DNA from: Leucocoprinus leucothites
Taxonomy: Eukaryota > Basidiomycota > Agaricomycetes > Agaricales > Agaricaceae
DNA length: 64,000 nt
Direction: 5' to 3'
Assembly (NCBI GenBank): GCA_013368445.1
Contig: JAACJO010000012.1
Coordinates: 620,001 to 684,000, forward strand
Positions 1-11,900 of the stretch are shown in pieces; position 1 is the first letter of the stretch; every line of letters starts with the position of its first letter. The translations under genes were made by a program, and so were the position numbers. The notes under the pieces were generated by a model. That model saw only the letters and a list, made by a program, of their open reading frames with translations, had not been told where the DNA came from and made no database searches.

Positions 1-3000
1 CCGATTTGATGCACCAGAACTAGTACTTGATCCAGAACCAGGACTCAAATGTGCTTGAGGAGGTGCACCAGGAGGCGGCGCGCCATATTGACTACCCTGA
101 CCGGGCCCACCACCACTGCCAAGCTGTCCAGCAGAACTCTGATGCGTCAGAGGCTGTCTTCCTTGAGGCCCAGGCCCTCCCCCTCCATACCCTGAATGCG
201 AATGCATCTGTTGTGATTGGTACCCCCCAAGTCCCCCCACACCCACACCAACCATATTGACATCCTGCGAAGTTTGGTATTGCGGCGCCGAGCTTGGTTG
301 TTGTGGCTGTTGTGGAGGTGGAGGAGGCGCCTGCGCCTGACCACCATGTTGTTGTGGATGTTGCTGATACTGTTGATGGGGCTGGGGAGGAGGGTGAGGG
401 ACCATATATGGATTCCTGGTAGTATTCGCTGCTTGGGTTGCTGCTTGAGTCGTATATGCTTGGTGCTGCGCCAACTGGTGGTTGTATGCTGCCGCGTCAT
501 GATATGCTCGCTGTCCTTTAGGCTGTGAGGGAACCAAGCCGCCATAAGGTCTCTTTGGATCTGCGACTTGCCCAGGTTGAATGTGGTGCGAAACCATGAT
601 TGGGTTATCGGGCTGTAACGTGGCATGTGGTATCAGAAAATGCCACACATGTTTTTTTGCGAAGATATGAACTTACGACGAACGGCTTCGTGAATTTTTC
701 GCCAGTAATGAACGGATGCAGACGTGCTTGCTGAGGGGTCCATCGAGTAACAGGGTTCAATGTCAGCAGGCCCTGACAGAAATCAATGAATGCTGCCCGG
801 TTCGCCATTTCTTTAATTCGGACCCTAATGAGCCTAACCACGCGCTGCTAAAATTAAATCAACATCTCACCTTTTTCGAGCTCACTCGCCGAACTCCTAG
901 ATGACTTGACCTGCGGCATCGGTGCGGTATTGATGATATCCTGTAACGTCGTTGCTTTGAAATACTGTTTCCCCGGCTGCTCGTTTGTCCCATGCTCCCT
1001 CGAATACTGCTCCATAGACTTTAGCTTGTACTTTCGCTCGTTTTGGCTGGTATGCGAATTCCAGACTTCGTAAGAATCGAAGAACTGAGAAACCTGCTTT
1101 CCCGTATTAAGCATACTCATCGGCGGCATCCTTGAATCCCGTTAGTGGTTGGTGGCGGAAGGCTACAGAAATAGCCACGAAGAGGAGAGACGCACCCGAG
1201 CATTTCGATAATCCTCGTCAATTGGTTATACTCGCTCGTACCAGGGAACAAGGGTAAACCAAGGAAGAGCTCCACCGCAATGCAGCCTAGAGACCACATA
1301 TCGATGGACGCAGTGTACGACATGCCAAGTAGTACCTCCGGTGAGCGATAAAACCGGGATTGGATGTAAGTATAGACTGTCTGTCGTTCATGGCACGCCG
1401 AGCCGAAATCAATGACTTTGATCTGTGGTGACTGTAATCTGCAAGGGGAAGGGGAAGGGTATCAGCTATCATCTGATCGCGCGGCGAACATGGGAGACAA
1501 GACTTGCGATTTGAGCAGGATATTTTCGGGTTTGAGATCACAGTGGATCAATCTTGCGTCCTTGAGCACGGTTAATGCATCTAATAGTTGCGCCATGAAG
1601 ACCTTGACAAGCTGCGTGCTAAGACCCTGAAACTGATTCTGCTTGATAAGTTCATAGAGGTTGGAGGACAAGAGTTCAAAGACAAGACAGAGATGGTTCC
1701 TGTGGATAAATGAATCGCGTAACCGCAAGATGTGATGTTCGTCAGTGGGGTCGAAATTCTTATTCAACTGATATGACGGCGGGGTTAGACCGAGGGTGGG
1801 ACAGTAAAAAAAAAAGCGAAACACGAACCAGCTCGAGGATGGTAACCTCCATCATAGACTGATTGAAATAAGCAGGCTTGTTTTTGACGACCTTGACAGC
1901 GACAATTTCATGGGTCTTCATGTTTTGGCATTTTACCACCTGGCCGAAAGTGCCCTGGCCGAGAATATCAAGAATTAAGTACCTAAGGGGAGTGTGTAAG
2001 CTGCGGTACATTGCAGGAAAGTAACATGTGGACAGACTTGTGACCCTCCTCGGTCCCCAGCCAGTCGTTGACGTAGAGAATGTAGTCATAATCCTCATTG
2101 TCATAACCATCGTTATGAGCGGCCTTACTGGGCTTTGTAAGCACGCGACGGGGGTTGTGGGCAGACTCGTATCGGAATTGGGGATTGCAGATGTGATATG
2201 TCTCGACTAAACCGGTAGTCAACTGGCGGAGGGGCTAAAGAATGGGAAGCAAGTGAGCACATGGAAAGAGGGATCGTAAAAGGGAAAAGAGACGCACCGA
2301 AAGATAGGTACCTTCTGCGCTGACGCGGCGGCCGAGGTTGATATTCTCAACACGAGGTTGGAGGTCATGCACAGTGCGGACACGACGGAAACCGGAAGCT
2401 CGGCGTTTTGGGGAAGGATCGACAGCCATTTGCTGGTCCTGGGAGTAATAGGAAGGTCCTGGGCTCTGCTGGGCAGCCATGAAAGACATTGGCGTGGATG
2501 GATTTGAGATGGAGTGGGCACGAGATGGGCCCTGGGCAGAGAGATGGGACTGGCTTTGGGAGAGATGAGGAATTGGATTATCGAAGGGAAAAGGGGGAGC
2601 GTACGAGGCACCGGGATGAGCAGAGGGCGGGCTGGAATAAGTGGCGGGGATAGGCGGGGTAGCGGGCTCGTGCTTGGGATGAGAAAGATTGCGGTTGTGA
2701 GCATACTGCTGGGGTGGATTGGGATATGCAAACTGGTTATTGGGAGAATACTGGTTCTGCTGTGAATAGGGATCGAGGATGGGGGTGTTTGGGACCCTCA
2801 TCGGGGAGCGAGCAGTCTTTTGAGGATAGTACATCTCCGAGTATGGATCTTGATTCTGCTGAGGATGAAACTGTGGATAAAAGGCAGACTGTGGTGGGCG
2901 AGCCATGGCAGAATCGGAGTCGCGGCGGGGGCGGGAAGAGGAAGTAGGTGCGGTGAAGGAAGCACTGCGAGCTAGAGAAGGATTGTTGTCGTTGATGGAG

Positions 3001-3086
3001 TTTTGTGGATAAAAGTAAGCAGGATCTGGGTGTTTATTGGCAGTGTGCCAGCGAGGAAGGTCAAAGTCGTCGTTTGAGTCTGGCAT
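1..3086 (-). CDS. YAK1: Yak1-type DYRK protein kinase, 3' end cut by window edge
   Basis: Dual-specificity kinase of the DYRK/Yak1 family; in yeasts Yak1 is a growth-restraining kinase acting downstream of PKA/TOR and nutrient stress. Eight exons join in frame: 2298-3086, 2038-2234, 1829-1982, 1508-1767, 1196-1438, 871-1130, 677-810 and <1-612. The first exon is a Ser/Pro/Gln-rich leader of 263 codons starting [11 protein letters not shown]. The pre-kinase box (PLRQLTT...[10 protein letters not shown]...[14 protein letters not shown]) is the Yak1 signature. The kinase follows with the glycine loop [10 protein letters not shown], catalytic [14 protein letters not shown] and the DYRK activation loop [13 protein letters not shown], in which YxY is the autophosphorylated motif. 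The C-terminal tail from about 612 downward is rich in Gln, Pro, His and Gly and runs off the window. The intron 1439-1507 only fits as GC-AG (donor GCAAGT). Start is the first ATG of the long open exon. Family assignment is firm; the missing C-terminus cannot be judged. Confidence 0.95.
1439..1507 (-). other. GC-AG intron in YAK1
   Basis: On the minus strand the exon ends ...AAATC followed by GCAAGTCTTG, and the acceptor is CCTTGCAG before ATTACAGTC. Only the GC donor restores the frame: it gives codon TCA and the conserved run [13 protein letters not shown] of the kinase. The nearby GT (GTCTTG) would leave phase 0 and put the downstream exon out of frame. GCAAGT is the usual consensus of GC donors. 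Confidence 0.75.
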
Positions 3087-3691
3087 AGTCTATATACAAG
3101 TCACTGCAAATCTCTCTGCTGCACCCATCACTTCCCCAGGAACATCCACACACACAAACACCTGCCGCCCCACCCGCACTGCTACATTCATCTTTAGTAT
3201 CATCCTCTACACTACTCCTTAGTCTCTTACCTAGTCGCTGTGCCATCGATAGCGCCCCGTCGTTCCTCTCTGATCGGAACAGCCGAGTCCCAACCCCCGG
3301 CACACCAGCCTACATCGTTCTCAGCCATCGTCCAAGTCTACCTAAAAGTAATACATCCCACGCACCCGCTGCGGCGGCATCCCACATGCCCAGTCCCCAG
3401 CCAGTCTGCCCGCAAGCGACGCCTCTCCCACCTTTTCTGCAGACTCTGCCACTCCAATCCAAATCATGTACGAATCTACCAGTTCAATCACCTCCATCGC
3501 CAGCCCGGGCTGAGTCGGGTCCTCTGGCGCCAGATACTCTGTCCTCGTTTTCACCATTTTCGTGTAAACTTGTAAACCAGCCTCTGCAATTTCACGTTTT
3601 TGTCCTACCGTCCATTACGTAAGAGTTGGGTGCCCCATATAGCAGCAGGTCTCATTTAGCTTTCATACCATCATCGCCACTACTTACTTTT
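3087..3691. promoter_or_regulatory. Divergent intergenic region between YAK1 and the GRF gene
   Basis: About 605 bases between the start codons of two divergent genes, rich in C and T on the plus strand (for example around 3120-3240 and 3360-3480), as is common in basidiomycete 5' leaders. I recognise no specific site. Confidence 0.4.
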
Positions 3692-5218
3692 ATGCCTCGA
3701 CGCCAGGAAACAAACCCTGTTGGACCAGACGGTAAAGTTCGCTGCGAGAAACACAACGTCTTGGCCGACCTTCGAACCAGCCATCAACCTGCTAGCTTGA
3801 ACAGGTCCTAATTTTCTTGCTTTAACCTACACCGTCTAACTTGGATATTCAGAAAGTTCTGGGCTTGTCCCTTGCGTCCTTTTAGAGGAAGCCAAGAAGA
3901 AAATACTGACGCAGATTGTGGATTCTTCTGTGCGTCTTTCTCTACCTCCCTAAATCTTCTCTAATATTTTCCCCCAGTCTGGAACCACGAACTCTTCCCC
4001 GAACCCGAACCTCAACCCTCTCCATCTTCTCAGCCACCGCCTTCTACACCAACTTCCACCCTCCGCCAACAAACACTTCACTTCCCCACAACACCTATGA
4101 GTCCGACCAAGCGCGGTGCGCCAGCTTTCAACACTCCGGAAGCCAAAGCAAAACGCTTAAAGGCCATTCAAGACGCATTACCGGGGTCATCATCCTCAAA
4201 TTCTATGGATATCGACAGTGCCCCTCCTCCTTCCTCACCCACCTGTCCTTCTCGCGCTGTAGAGCCTACAACCCCAAATGCAGCTCCCTCATCTGCTCGA
4301 GTAGCTATGCTCACTGAAGCAATCCTTAGCTCACGTCCTCAGACTCCTCCATCTCCTAGTAACGCCACTCGTCCTTCTATCAACTCTACAGCATCTTCTG
4401 CAACTGCTAGTTCCAGCAGTATCATACCTATTGGCCGTCATCACTATGGCGATTCACGTAACTCAAGCGTACCACCCGCACCGACCTTCAACAACGGAAA
4501 TACTACTAAGAACGGCGGTCGGATGACCTACAACCTCTCAGAGCTTAATATCGACCTTAGCGGCCCCCGTATCTCCGTCTTTCAACCCCCAGCCAGTATC
4601 CCAAGTAGCTCTAATAATGCCATAATGATGGACCCAGAAGAACAAACAAGTGAAGACGAACTATGGAATGCAGTAGATCGGATACCACCTTCGAGTCCAG
4701 ATGAAGTTGCCGCAAATTTATTATCTTCGCCTGATATAACCTCGTCGAGGTCAATACCGACGGTTAATAAAGGTAAACAGAAGGCTACTGAAGAAGATAG
4801 AGAAGAGGAAGTGTTTTGGAATGTAACATCTCTTTCTTTGCTTTTCTCTTCATACTTGTATTCACCCCTATTCGTATCCAGGGCTCCCCAATAAAGACCA
4901 ACTCTCATCTGCAACAAATGGGTGGTCTCTTCTCTCCATCCACATCCTCGCAGTCTCAATCCCAGCCTCTATCCCAATCGAGCACTACCGGACTGGGTCC
5001 AACCCCAGCTATCACAGGCGACCAAATTCAAGATCTCGTCCAAGGTCTATCAGGTATCCCGGACTACGTCAAGAAATTGGAAAGAAAGCTTTTGGCGATG
5101 CAAAAGTCGAATGATAGTAAGGCGAAGAGGATCAAAGAGTTGGAGGCGGAGGTTAGGGAGTAAGTCCTGAAATTATAATCTTTCTGACTGAGGAGGTTTC
5201 TGATGTAGATTCGTTTAG
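3692..5218 (+). CDS. GRF-type zinc finger protein with C-terminal coiled coil
   Basis: About 440 residues from five exons: 3692-3804, 3853-3929, 3978-4822, 4882-5159 and 5209-5218; all phases fit. The first 60 residues form a GRF zinc finger: RCEKH, then a spaced NRRKFWACP, then DCGFFSWNHE, giving the CxxH...FxxC...CxFFxW pattern of GRF domains. GRF domains bind single-stranded DNA in APE2, NEIL3 and topoisomerase III relatives. Here no enzyme domain follows: the middle is low-complexity Ser/Pro/Thr (residues about 90-330), with acidic stretches, and the end (about 390-437) is a charged heptad-like helix (LVQGLSGIPDYVKKLERKL...KRIKELEAEVRE), probably a coiled coil. The last intron (donor GTAAGT at 5160) adds only E-F-V before the stop; if it is retained the protein ends at 5163. 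The GRF call is firm, the cellular role unknown; a DNA-damage or ssDNA function is inference from the family. Confidence 0.8.
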
Positions 5219-8200
5219 GCTGAAGTCGACTCGGAGAGCTTAACCATACAGTGTTGGTCCTACAGGACAGAACAGTCTGGTAAAGTATGGTGATGTCGTC
5301 GTGTGACATCAAATATATCAGACTCATCCACTTCCTCGTTGACAGTTCTGCGCTCCCATCACGGACCCTGGAGAATCCCCCCTTACTTCCCAGCCCAACA
5401 CATCTCTAGGTCTGTTTTTTCCGTCAGCGACACTTGCGTCAGTGGTCATTGCTACGGTTTCTTGGATCCTGTTTCCCTAACAAATTGACAACCTCGCGCT
5501 TTCGGTTTTACTCGGTTTATCCGCCATTACTTTGTGCTGCTCTTCACACCAACTACTTCTTTCGCACACGTCTTCGGCCGCCCTCTCTGCTCTCGACGTC
5601 GTTCACCGAGTCAGTTGCATTCTCGGCCCAATCATTTTCCTCGGGGTGTTCCTGTCGTCCGCTGTCTCCCACTGCAGATCCACTCGAATATCAACATCAC
5701 CATGTTGATACTCCTAATTTCGGTGATTCGGTTTAATCAGTGACATTTAGTATGTTCTCATCAGTACTGTCAGTTCCGAGTGCACATCACTCCTCTTCGC
5801 AACTTCGGCCTACGCTCTAGTTTCCCCCTGTCTTTCTCTTTCTCTTTTCCCCTTCGGCTGTATTGCATTTTCGGTTTAATCCGTGTACTAATACCCCCTG
5901 TCAAGCCTGCTCAGATCTTTTATTCGGGATTTCCCCCGATATATGTTGTATTCCTGTTGCCTTCCTTTTTTTTTGCATGTTCTGTACTTCCCTACGTTCG
6001 GCCTAACTCATCTCTCTCCTTTTACTGCGGTTCTCACTGCGAATTCAATAGCCTTCTTCGATTCTGGTCTACTTCGACTGCCGTTAACCCGTAGATCCAC
6101 GACCATCGGTTATGAATAGCGTGCTATATCAATCTGTACACTGGTGTCACCCAATCACTGTCGACTGTTGAGCGTCATCCTTCGGGCTTCGTAGCAGCAG
6201 CAGGAAGGTTTATTCTAGTCTACTGTTCCGCAGTTCGTCTACTTGGTTGGTTGTCATGTCCCATTACTTTTTAGTGTGTGTGCTGTTATGTGATATTCTG
6301 ATCGGCATATGTCGTGTTTTTTTCTTGGTCGCTATTAGGGGTTGACAAAGTGTTTCCAGATGCTGTTTATTATTGAATCTATAATTTCTTGCGTCAACTC
6401 CGAGGGTTTATTTTCGCATGAATTCCACTCAGATGGTGCTAGTAGATGAATCAGACTCGGGTTCCACAAGGAGGGGCACTGCTTACCTTGCTTACTCCTT
6501 TGACTCTCCTATGCCAGGTCCTGCAATGACTCATGTGCACTTGTTTATATCTTCAAAAAGTCTCTCGCGCTCGTCCATTGGTACGAGTACGACACCCGAA
6601 TAAAGACAACATCTATTCCTTGAACGAGGTAGAGTTCAGTCTTACAGTCCCCATTCGATCATAGCACACAATACACAATGCTCTCTCGTCTTTTCCCTTT
6701 TTACTCTCTCTCGGACTCTTTCCCAACGACTACTACCATGAGATTCGTCTTCTTCCGCAGTCCGGTATATACAGAGCCTCCGAAATTAGCACAACTAATG
6801 ATACGATTAAGGGGTATCATAGCTTTCAAACAATTACTTGGCAATGTTCCTTACTTCCCATTGCCTATTACTTACTTGACGTCAAAGATCGTCTCAAACG
6901 TTGATCGAGGGTGCTTACCGCTCATATGGGCCAGGAAAGGCGACTGAGCCTTCTCACCCACCCATGGTCATGGCGAGCAAGTAAAAAAGCTCCATGCGTA
7001 CCGAACCCTCGGGCGAGATGTGCGATGAACATATTCATCTTTGTGAATTCATCTCATCGCCGTAAACAAAAAAATTCACGCGGTTCTCGTATGAGAGAAA
7101 ATGATGATGATCGCATCGTTTCCCTCAAACCTACATTCACTGTACATATTGTATATATCTTTCTCTCTTCCGTACCCGCCATACTCGGATGGGATGTGAT
7201 CTTGTTCGTGTTCTTGAATGCCGAGCCAACCAGAATGCTTCTGTATGAAGGACCCTGTAACGATGATAATTGGCTTCGGAGGATTATGTCCGAGTTCAGA
7301 CTATCTCATAGTTCGAATTGACACACTCAGACTGTGAAACTGGTTTTTTCTGGTGACTGAACTTGACCATGATAACGGGCTGGATCTACGTACTCTCTTA
7401 TCGCACTCACTGTTACTCAAAATGACGTATTTCCCTCGCGTCCGCAATGAAGTTGGTAAATAATGGAAACGGACCACCCACGAGAAGCTGAAAATACGAT
7501 AGGGTATTGATAGGTCTAGCTTAATGTCTCATGCCATACGCTCTCCACTCCGTTGGAGGACATGGGTATTCTCTCAAGAGGAAGGTGTTTCTCCAACTGT
7601 TATGATAGATGTCTACTACAGATCGACACTGGTTCCTCGTGGTCGGCTCAATTAAGCCTCCTCGGGATTCAATACTCACCTATGAAGGACGATGGAGCAC
7701 TACATGATACCCAACCTACTACAATGGGATAGACAAATCTCCGAGGTTGGTGTACGATTTCAAACTTACTCAGCAGTGTAGCGGTACCGCGCGTGCCCAG
7801 AAATAAGTAGCATCCCGTGGAAATAAAGCCAATGAACGTGAGTACCTTTCAAAGCCGAACGTCCAAACCCTTCTAGATCTCCGACGGTATATTCCAGCGT
7901 CTTTAAAAGACCGATAATAAATTAGATGCCTGAAAATTTCTTTACGATTCAGGTTTAACACGAAACTACGCCGCAGCTCCTCAACGACAAGGCACAGACT
8001 CAGGATGATGATCGGTTCTTTTGGGCAATGATATAAAACGATGAATGCCCCTATTAGGCGTAGTGGGACAAAACCTGCAGGGCCTTGTGATAAGAACAGC
8101 CAGTCGGGTTTGATAGTAGCAACGTGGTTTGTGTCTGTTTTGGTAAGTGAAGGAAGAAGACAACTGTTCGGCGAAACAGGGCGAAAGGATATACATCATA

Positions 8201-8714
8201 CATGAATCATACAATACATACGTTGTTTAGCCATGAGAACTTGAAAGCTTCCCCATGATGATGTGGGCATCTCTCAGGAGAAGTTGGATGGATGGATGGA
8301 TAGCTTCGAAGATTGAGAAGGGGGTCGGGCACCATCCAGCCCAGCAACGCTGATTGACGGGCGGCGGTTCTGTCAGCTGAGCCACGGCGCAAGTCGAATA
8401 CATTTAACCATTCCAACAATTTGGAATGTTGTCAAGTCCTCTTCAGGGCCCGCTTGAGCACAAGGCCTGGAGTGTATGTATTGACGATCTCTCGCTTTGT
8501 GCATTTAATTGAGTCTTCTGGAAGTCGAGGTTGGACGTTGATTCATGACATCGAGAGAAAAAGGGAATCACTGGAGCCTGGGGTTCACGTAGGTTTGGAA
8601 TCCCAAGGATAAGGGTCTAAGAGAGGTTCTGTCCAGTTTGTTATGCTTGTTTGTTAGAATGGCGGCCGATCAGCCTGAGGTCGGGAAGCTAAGCGCTTGA
8701 GCAGTCGCGTGGAG

Positions 8715-8727
8715 AGCGTACGTATAT
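8715..8727 (+). repeat. Left copy of 13-base direct repeat
   Basis: AGCGTACGTATAT, identical to 8900-8912; a possible target-site duplication of the SINE-like insert. Confidence 0.4.
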
Positions 8728-8899
8728 GGAAAACCTAAACACAATTGATTGCCTGTAAGTAACTCACCCGCTGTGCTCAGAGCGGCACTCTGGTAACACA
8801 CGAGCAGCTGATCTGGATTGCCCGAGACTCGGACGTCACCCATACTAATCGCTGCGCCACACCCTCGAGCGCAATTCAGAGACTGCTAGCTTCATCATC
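8728..8899 (-). mobile_element. Candidate SINE-like element with 13-base flanking direct repeats
   Basis: A 13-base direct repeat AGCGTACGTATAT stands at 8715-8727 and 8900-8912 and encloses 172 bases. On the minus strand this contains an A-box-like TGGCGCAGCGATTAGTATGG (8840-8859), a B-box-like CGTCCGAGTCTC (8824-8835, 8 of 11 positions of the Pol III B-box consensus) and ends towards 8728 with a GGTTTTCC, where TTTT could end Pol III transcription. The two boxes are closer than in a normal tRNA, and the run ACCAGAGTGCCGC recalls the middle of 5S rRNA. A tRNA- or 5S-derived SINE with a target-site duplication is the best guess; chance remains possible. Confidence 0.3.
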
Positions 8900-8912
8900 A
8901 GCGTACGTATAT
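8900..8912 (+). repeat. Right copy of 13-base direct repeat
   Basis: AGCGTACGTATAT, identical to 8715-8727. Confidence 0.4.
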
Positions 8913-11900
8913 AGAGCAAAATGGAATGAACTCTCCTGAAATTCACAATTTCAGGCTCAGCAAGGTACTGTCGAGCCCCTTTTGCTTCTTGACCCACTAG
9001 TAGTTAATTCAGTTTCAGGGCGTTTCGGGATTATATGATTGAGGCCGATCGAGAAGCACGTGGCCACACGATATCTGAAGCTGAAGGCCCTTGGCTCAAG
9101 CACTGCAGAGCTGTTCAGGTCACGATCGCGGACATTCAACTCGAGGCGCTTGAGGTGATCTTGAACGAAGGCGCCCGCCTTGTCCTTTTGTAGAATTGTA
9201 AACTCCGGTACGGATCGGATATACCTCGGCCGCCGTGATGGGGACTCAAAAATCTTTGCTAAGACAGGTACAACTTGTACGCCACCGTCCGACGAGCACC
9301 GTTGCAAAGCGCACTGACGCCTCTTGACGGAATAACCTCCGTGCACCGCCCAAGTCCCCCATGCGGCTTTGCCCGACTTTCTAGCCTCTTCCGACTGGTT
9401 CCATGACAGTACAAGAAGCTCAGGGACTCTACTGTAGTTGGACCTGTCTCCTGGCGTGACAAAGCGAACGCTATTCCAACAACCGGACAGGCAGCATATT
9501 TTGGAGCTCTTCCTACTACATGTGTGTCAAGGAACATACTCATCAGTCTATCTTGTGATCAACTCTCGTTATACTTTAGCGTCCCTGCAACTGATAATAT
9601 CCCCTATGAATTCGCCTTTCTTGGGCTGCGCTGGCCTTCAATCTCCGTAATACTTGTGCTAGTGCTCTGTGTGTAGTGGCAGAGACCTCGAGCTTCAATA
9701 TTCGCAGATGATCTAATCCATTGACGGCCAGAGGCAGCTTCAAATAATTCACAAAAACATATGACTCGGAAACTCATCGAACTTGGAGTTCACTTGGCCC
9801 CATCGAATTGGACAATGCTCTAGATGTAGCCTTCACCGCTGGTTACCGGGGTACTTTCAGCTGACCGCCTTTTTACAGCTGTTTCATTCGGCTGTTTCAG
9901 TGTTCTCAGGCCTGCCGCTGAGTTTAGAATCTTCGTTCGTCTCTGTGCTTGTTTAGCTCCTCCATCCCTGACGCGAGTGGTTCAGGACTCGGGTGAAGGG
10001 TTTTTAGATCTTCTGACAGAAACATAGCTTCTTATTTTGGTTAGACCTGTTCCTGTGTTACTTTGGTTTCTGCTCGACAAAACACTTTCAAGCAAATGGC
10101 CTCACGCCGCTTCAATGACTCTATTTCTTTGACCCTGGGCATAGATAGGCTCAATGGCGTCGTTATTCTCTCCGTTGTTCCAGCAAGTGGCACATGCCTC
10201 ATTGCATGAAAGGGCCCATTGAAAGCGGGTGAGTTGTACGTATAGACCCTTGCCTCAACATCAATACTCTCAATCCAGTGTAGAGCCAGCGCCCAGGGGC
10301 CAGTAGTATCTCTTACATTAGTTGAGGGTTCATGTGCACCTTTTGAGCCAATTGTTATCGTTGGCAGGCATGCTTCACGATAGATCGCGTGGGCCTGAGC
10401 CGGTAACTAGGACTCGGGATCGTCTGAGCCTATAGCTTAGTGGACAGCAATTGGGACTATGTTCTTTGTGCCGGACCCTTCTGGGCCTTACGACCATTCT
10501 CTACCACCATAATCAGGGCCTACATGGGAATTGCCCGTCCTGCCTGCTCCCATTGAAGCCAAAGATAGACAACCACTCGGAGCACGTGTACGCCACATAT
10601 ACTATTGCTAAAGTATGGCTCACTACTAAAACTGCGAGAGACAAGTTGACAATTGTATTTAACAGAAACAAGTCCGAAAATCTGGTGTTACACCGGGATA
10701 GAACCGTGGGCTATTCAGTCCAGTCAGATAGGATTTGGGATGACGAAAGAAGTGGATGCCGCAGAGTTGACGAACAAGATCAGGGCCCACGCTTTACTAG
10801 AGTCACCCCTCCTGCAAAGACGGTTCATTGGGCCAACAAGATTCCATCGACCATCATCAGGTTTATCTTCTAAACTCAGTGCCTGAATCCCATGGTGTGA
10901 TAGAAACATTGACTATTATGACCTTATAAGTTTGGTAGGAGAATTATGATTAGACCTGCCCATGGAGCTGCTTTATCATGCAGCTATAGAGCCATGGCTT
11001 TAGTACGGCTACTAACGGAGCTCTACTTAGCACTACCTATGTAACTACTTTAGATAATGGCACTTCCGGCGGCAGAGGGGTCTTTGAGGTCTTTATTTTC
11101 TCCTTGTGTTTCAAAGAACACCACCGAATCCACGGAAGAAACTGTCGCGTGGGTCCTGCGATTTATTAGGACTGCCAACGGTGTCCTGTGGGAAAAGTTC
11201 GCCTATGGTCATCCTCTGCAGTCTCCCCGCCTGCTGATCCCCCCTCCCTGCCCTGGCTGAAGTTGACGCACAGACGTATCCGACTTGAGAGGGATATGAG
11301 ATCCCCAATCGGATTCTCTTGGGGTGTCACACCCATTCAAAGTTGTCATCCTCTACCGTAAACCAGGGAGCAAGAGGGAGATGCCCGACCCTTAAAAGTG
11401 CCATCCCGATGCAAGAACTCTATGTCGTCGAAGTAGGCCTGACTTGGCCAAGTCTCACCCTACTACTAGATCAGAGTCCAATCTACTGTCGCGAGAAAGC
11501 GTCATAGGTGATGCATGATGCATGGTGCTCGGGGATCGGTGCAGTGGGACCGTTCATGCTGGCCGATCATAACTCCCTCGTCACCTATGATATGCTCCCG
11601 CCTGAAAATGTCCTTGTCGATAAAGCCTACCCAAGCAGCTATTAACTTGACAGGATGTGTAATTGATCCGAGCCTGCGCCTTGGCATTATCGAGACATTT
11701 AAGATTCCACCGATTGGTAGGAGCCTAATGCTCGTGGGAGGTATTTCGGCCGACCAGGGGTCGATATAGGATTCTGAAAACAAAGCAACCTCAGTGGAAA
11801 CCTCGTTGGCAATAATCACAGACCTCTCCTGTGCAAGCTTCTTCGGACCTTGCAAAATTATCATTATTTGTTGTCAAGAGTCTCAGAAGCAAGGAGAGAA

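Noticed and set aside
147..626. 159-codon minus ORF and 103-codon plus ORF overlapping the YAK1 tail
   Set aside because: They lie in other frames of the Gln/Pro-rich YAK1 exon, whose repetitive codons keep several frames open.
8335..8400. Minus-strand GTGGCTCAGCTGACAGA resembling a tRNA D-arm
   Set aside because: No acceptor-stem pairing and no B-box of useful quality; not called as tRNA.
10430..10500. A-box-like TATAGCTTAGTGGACAGC
   Set aside because: No B-box or foldable cloverleaf downstream.
11502..11864. 120-codon minus ORF with apparent motif-like PRAPC
   Set aside because: The PC motif of haem-thiolate peroxidases needs a different context; length is within chance and an 84-codon ORF lies opposite.
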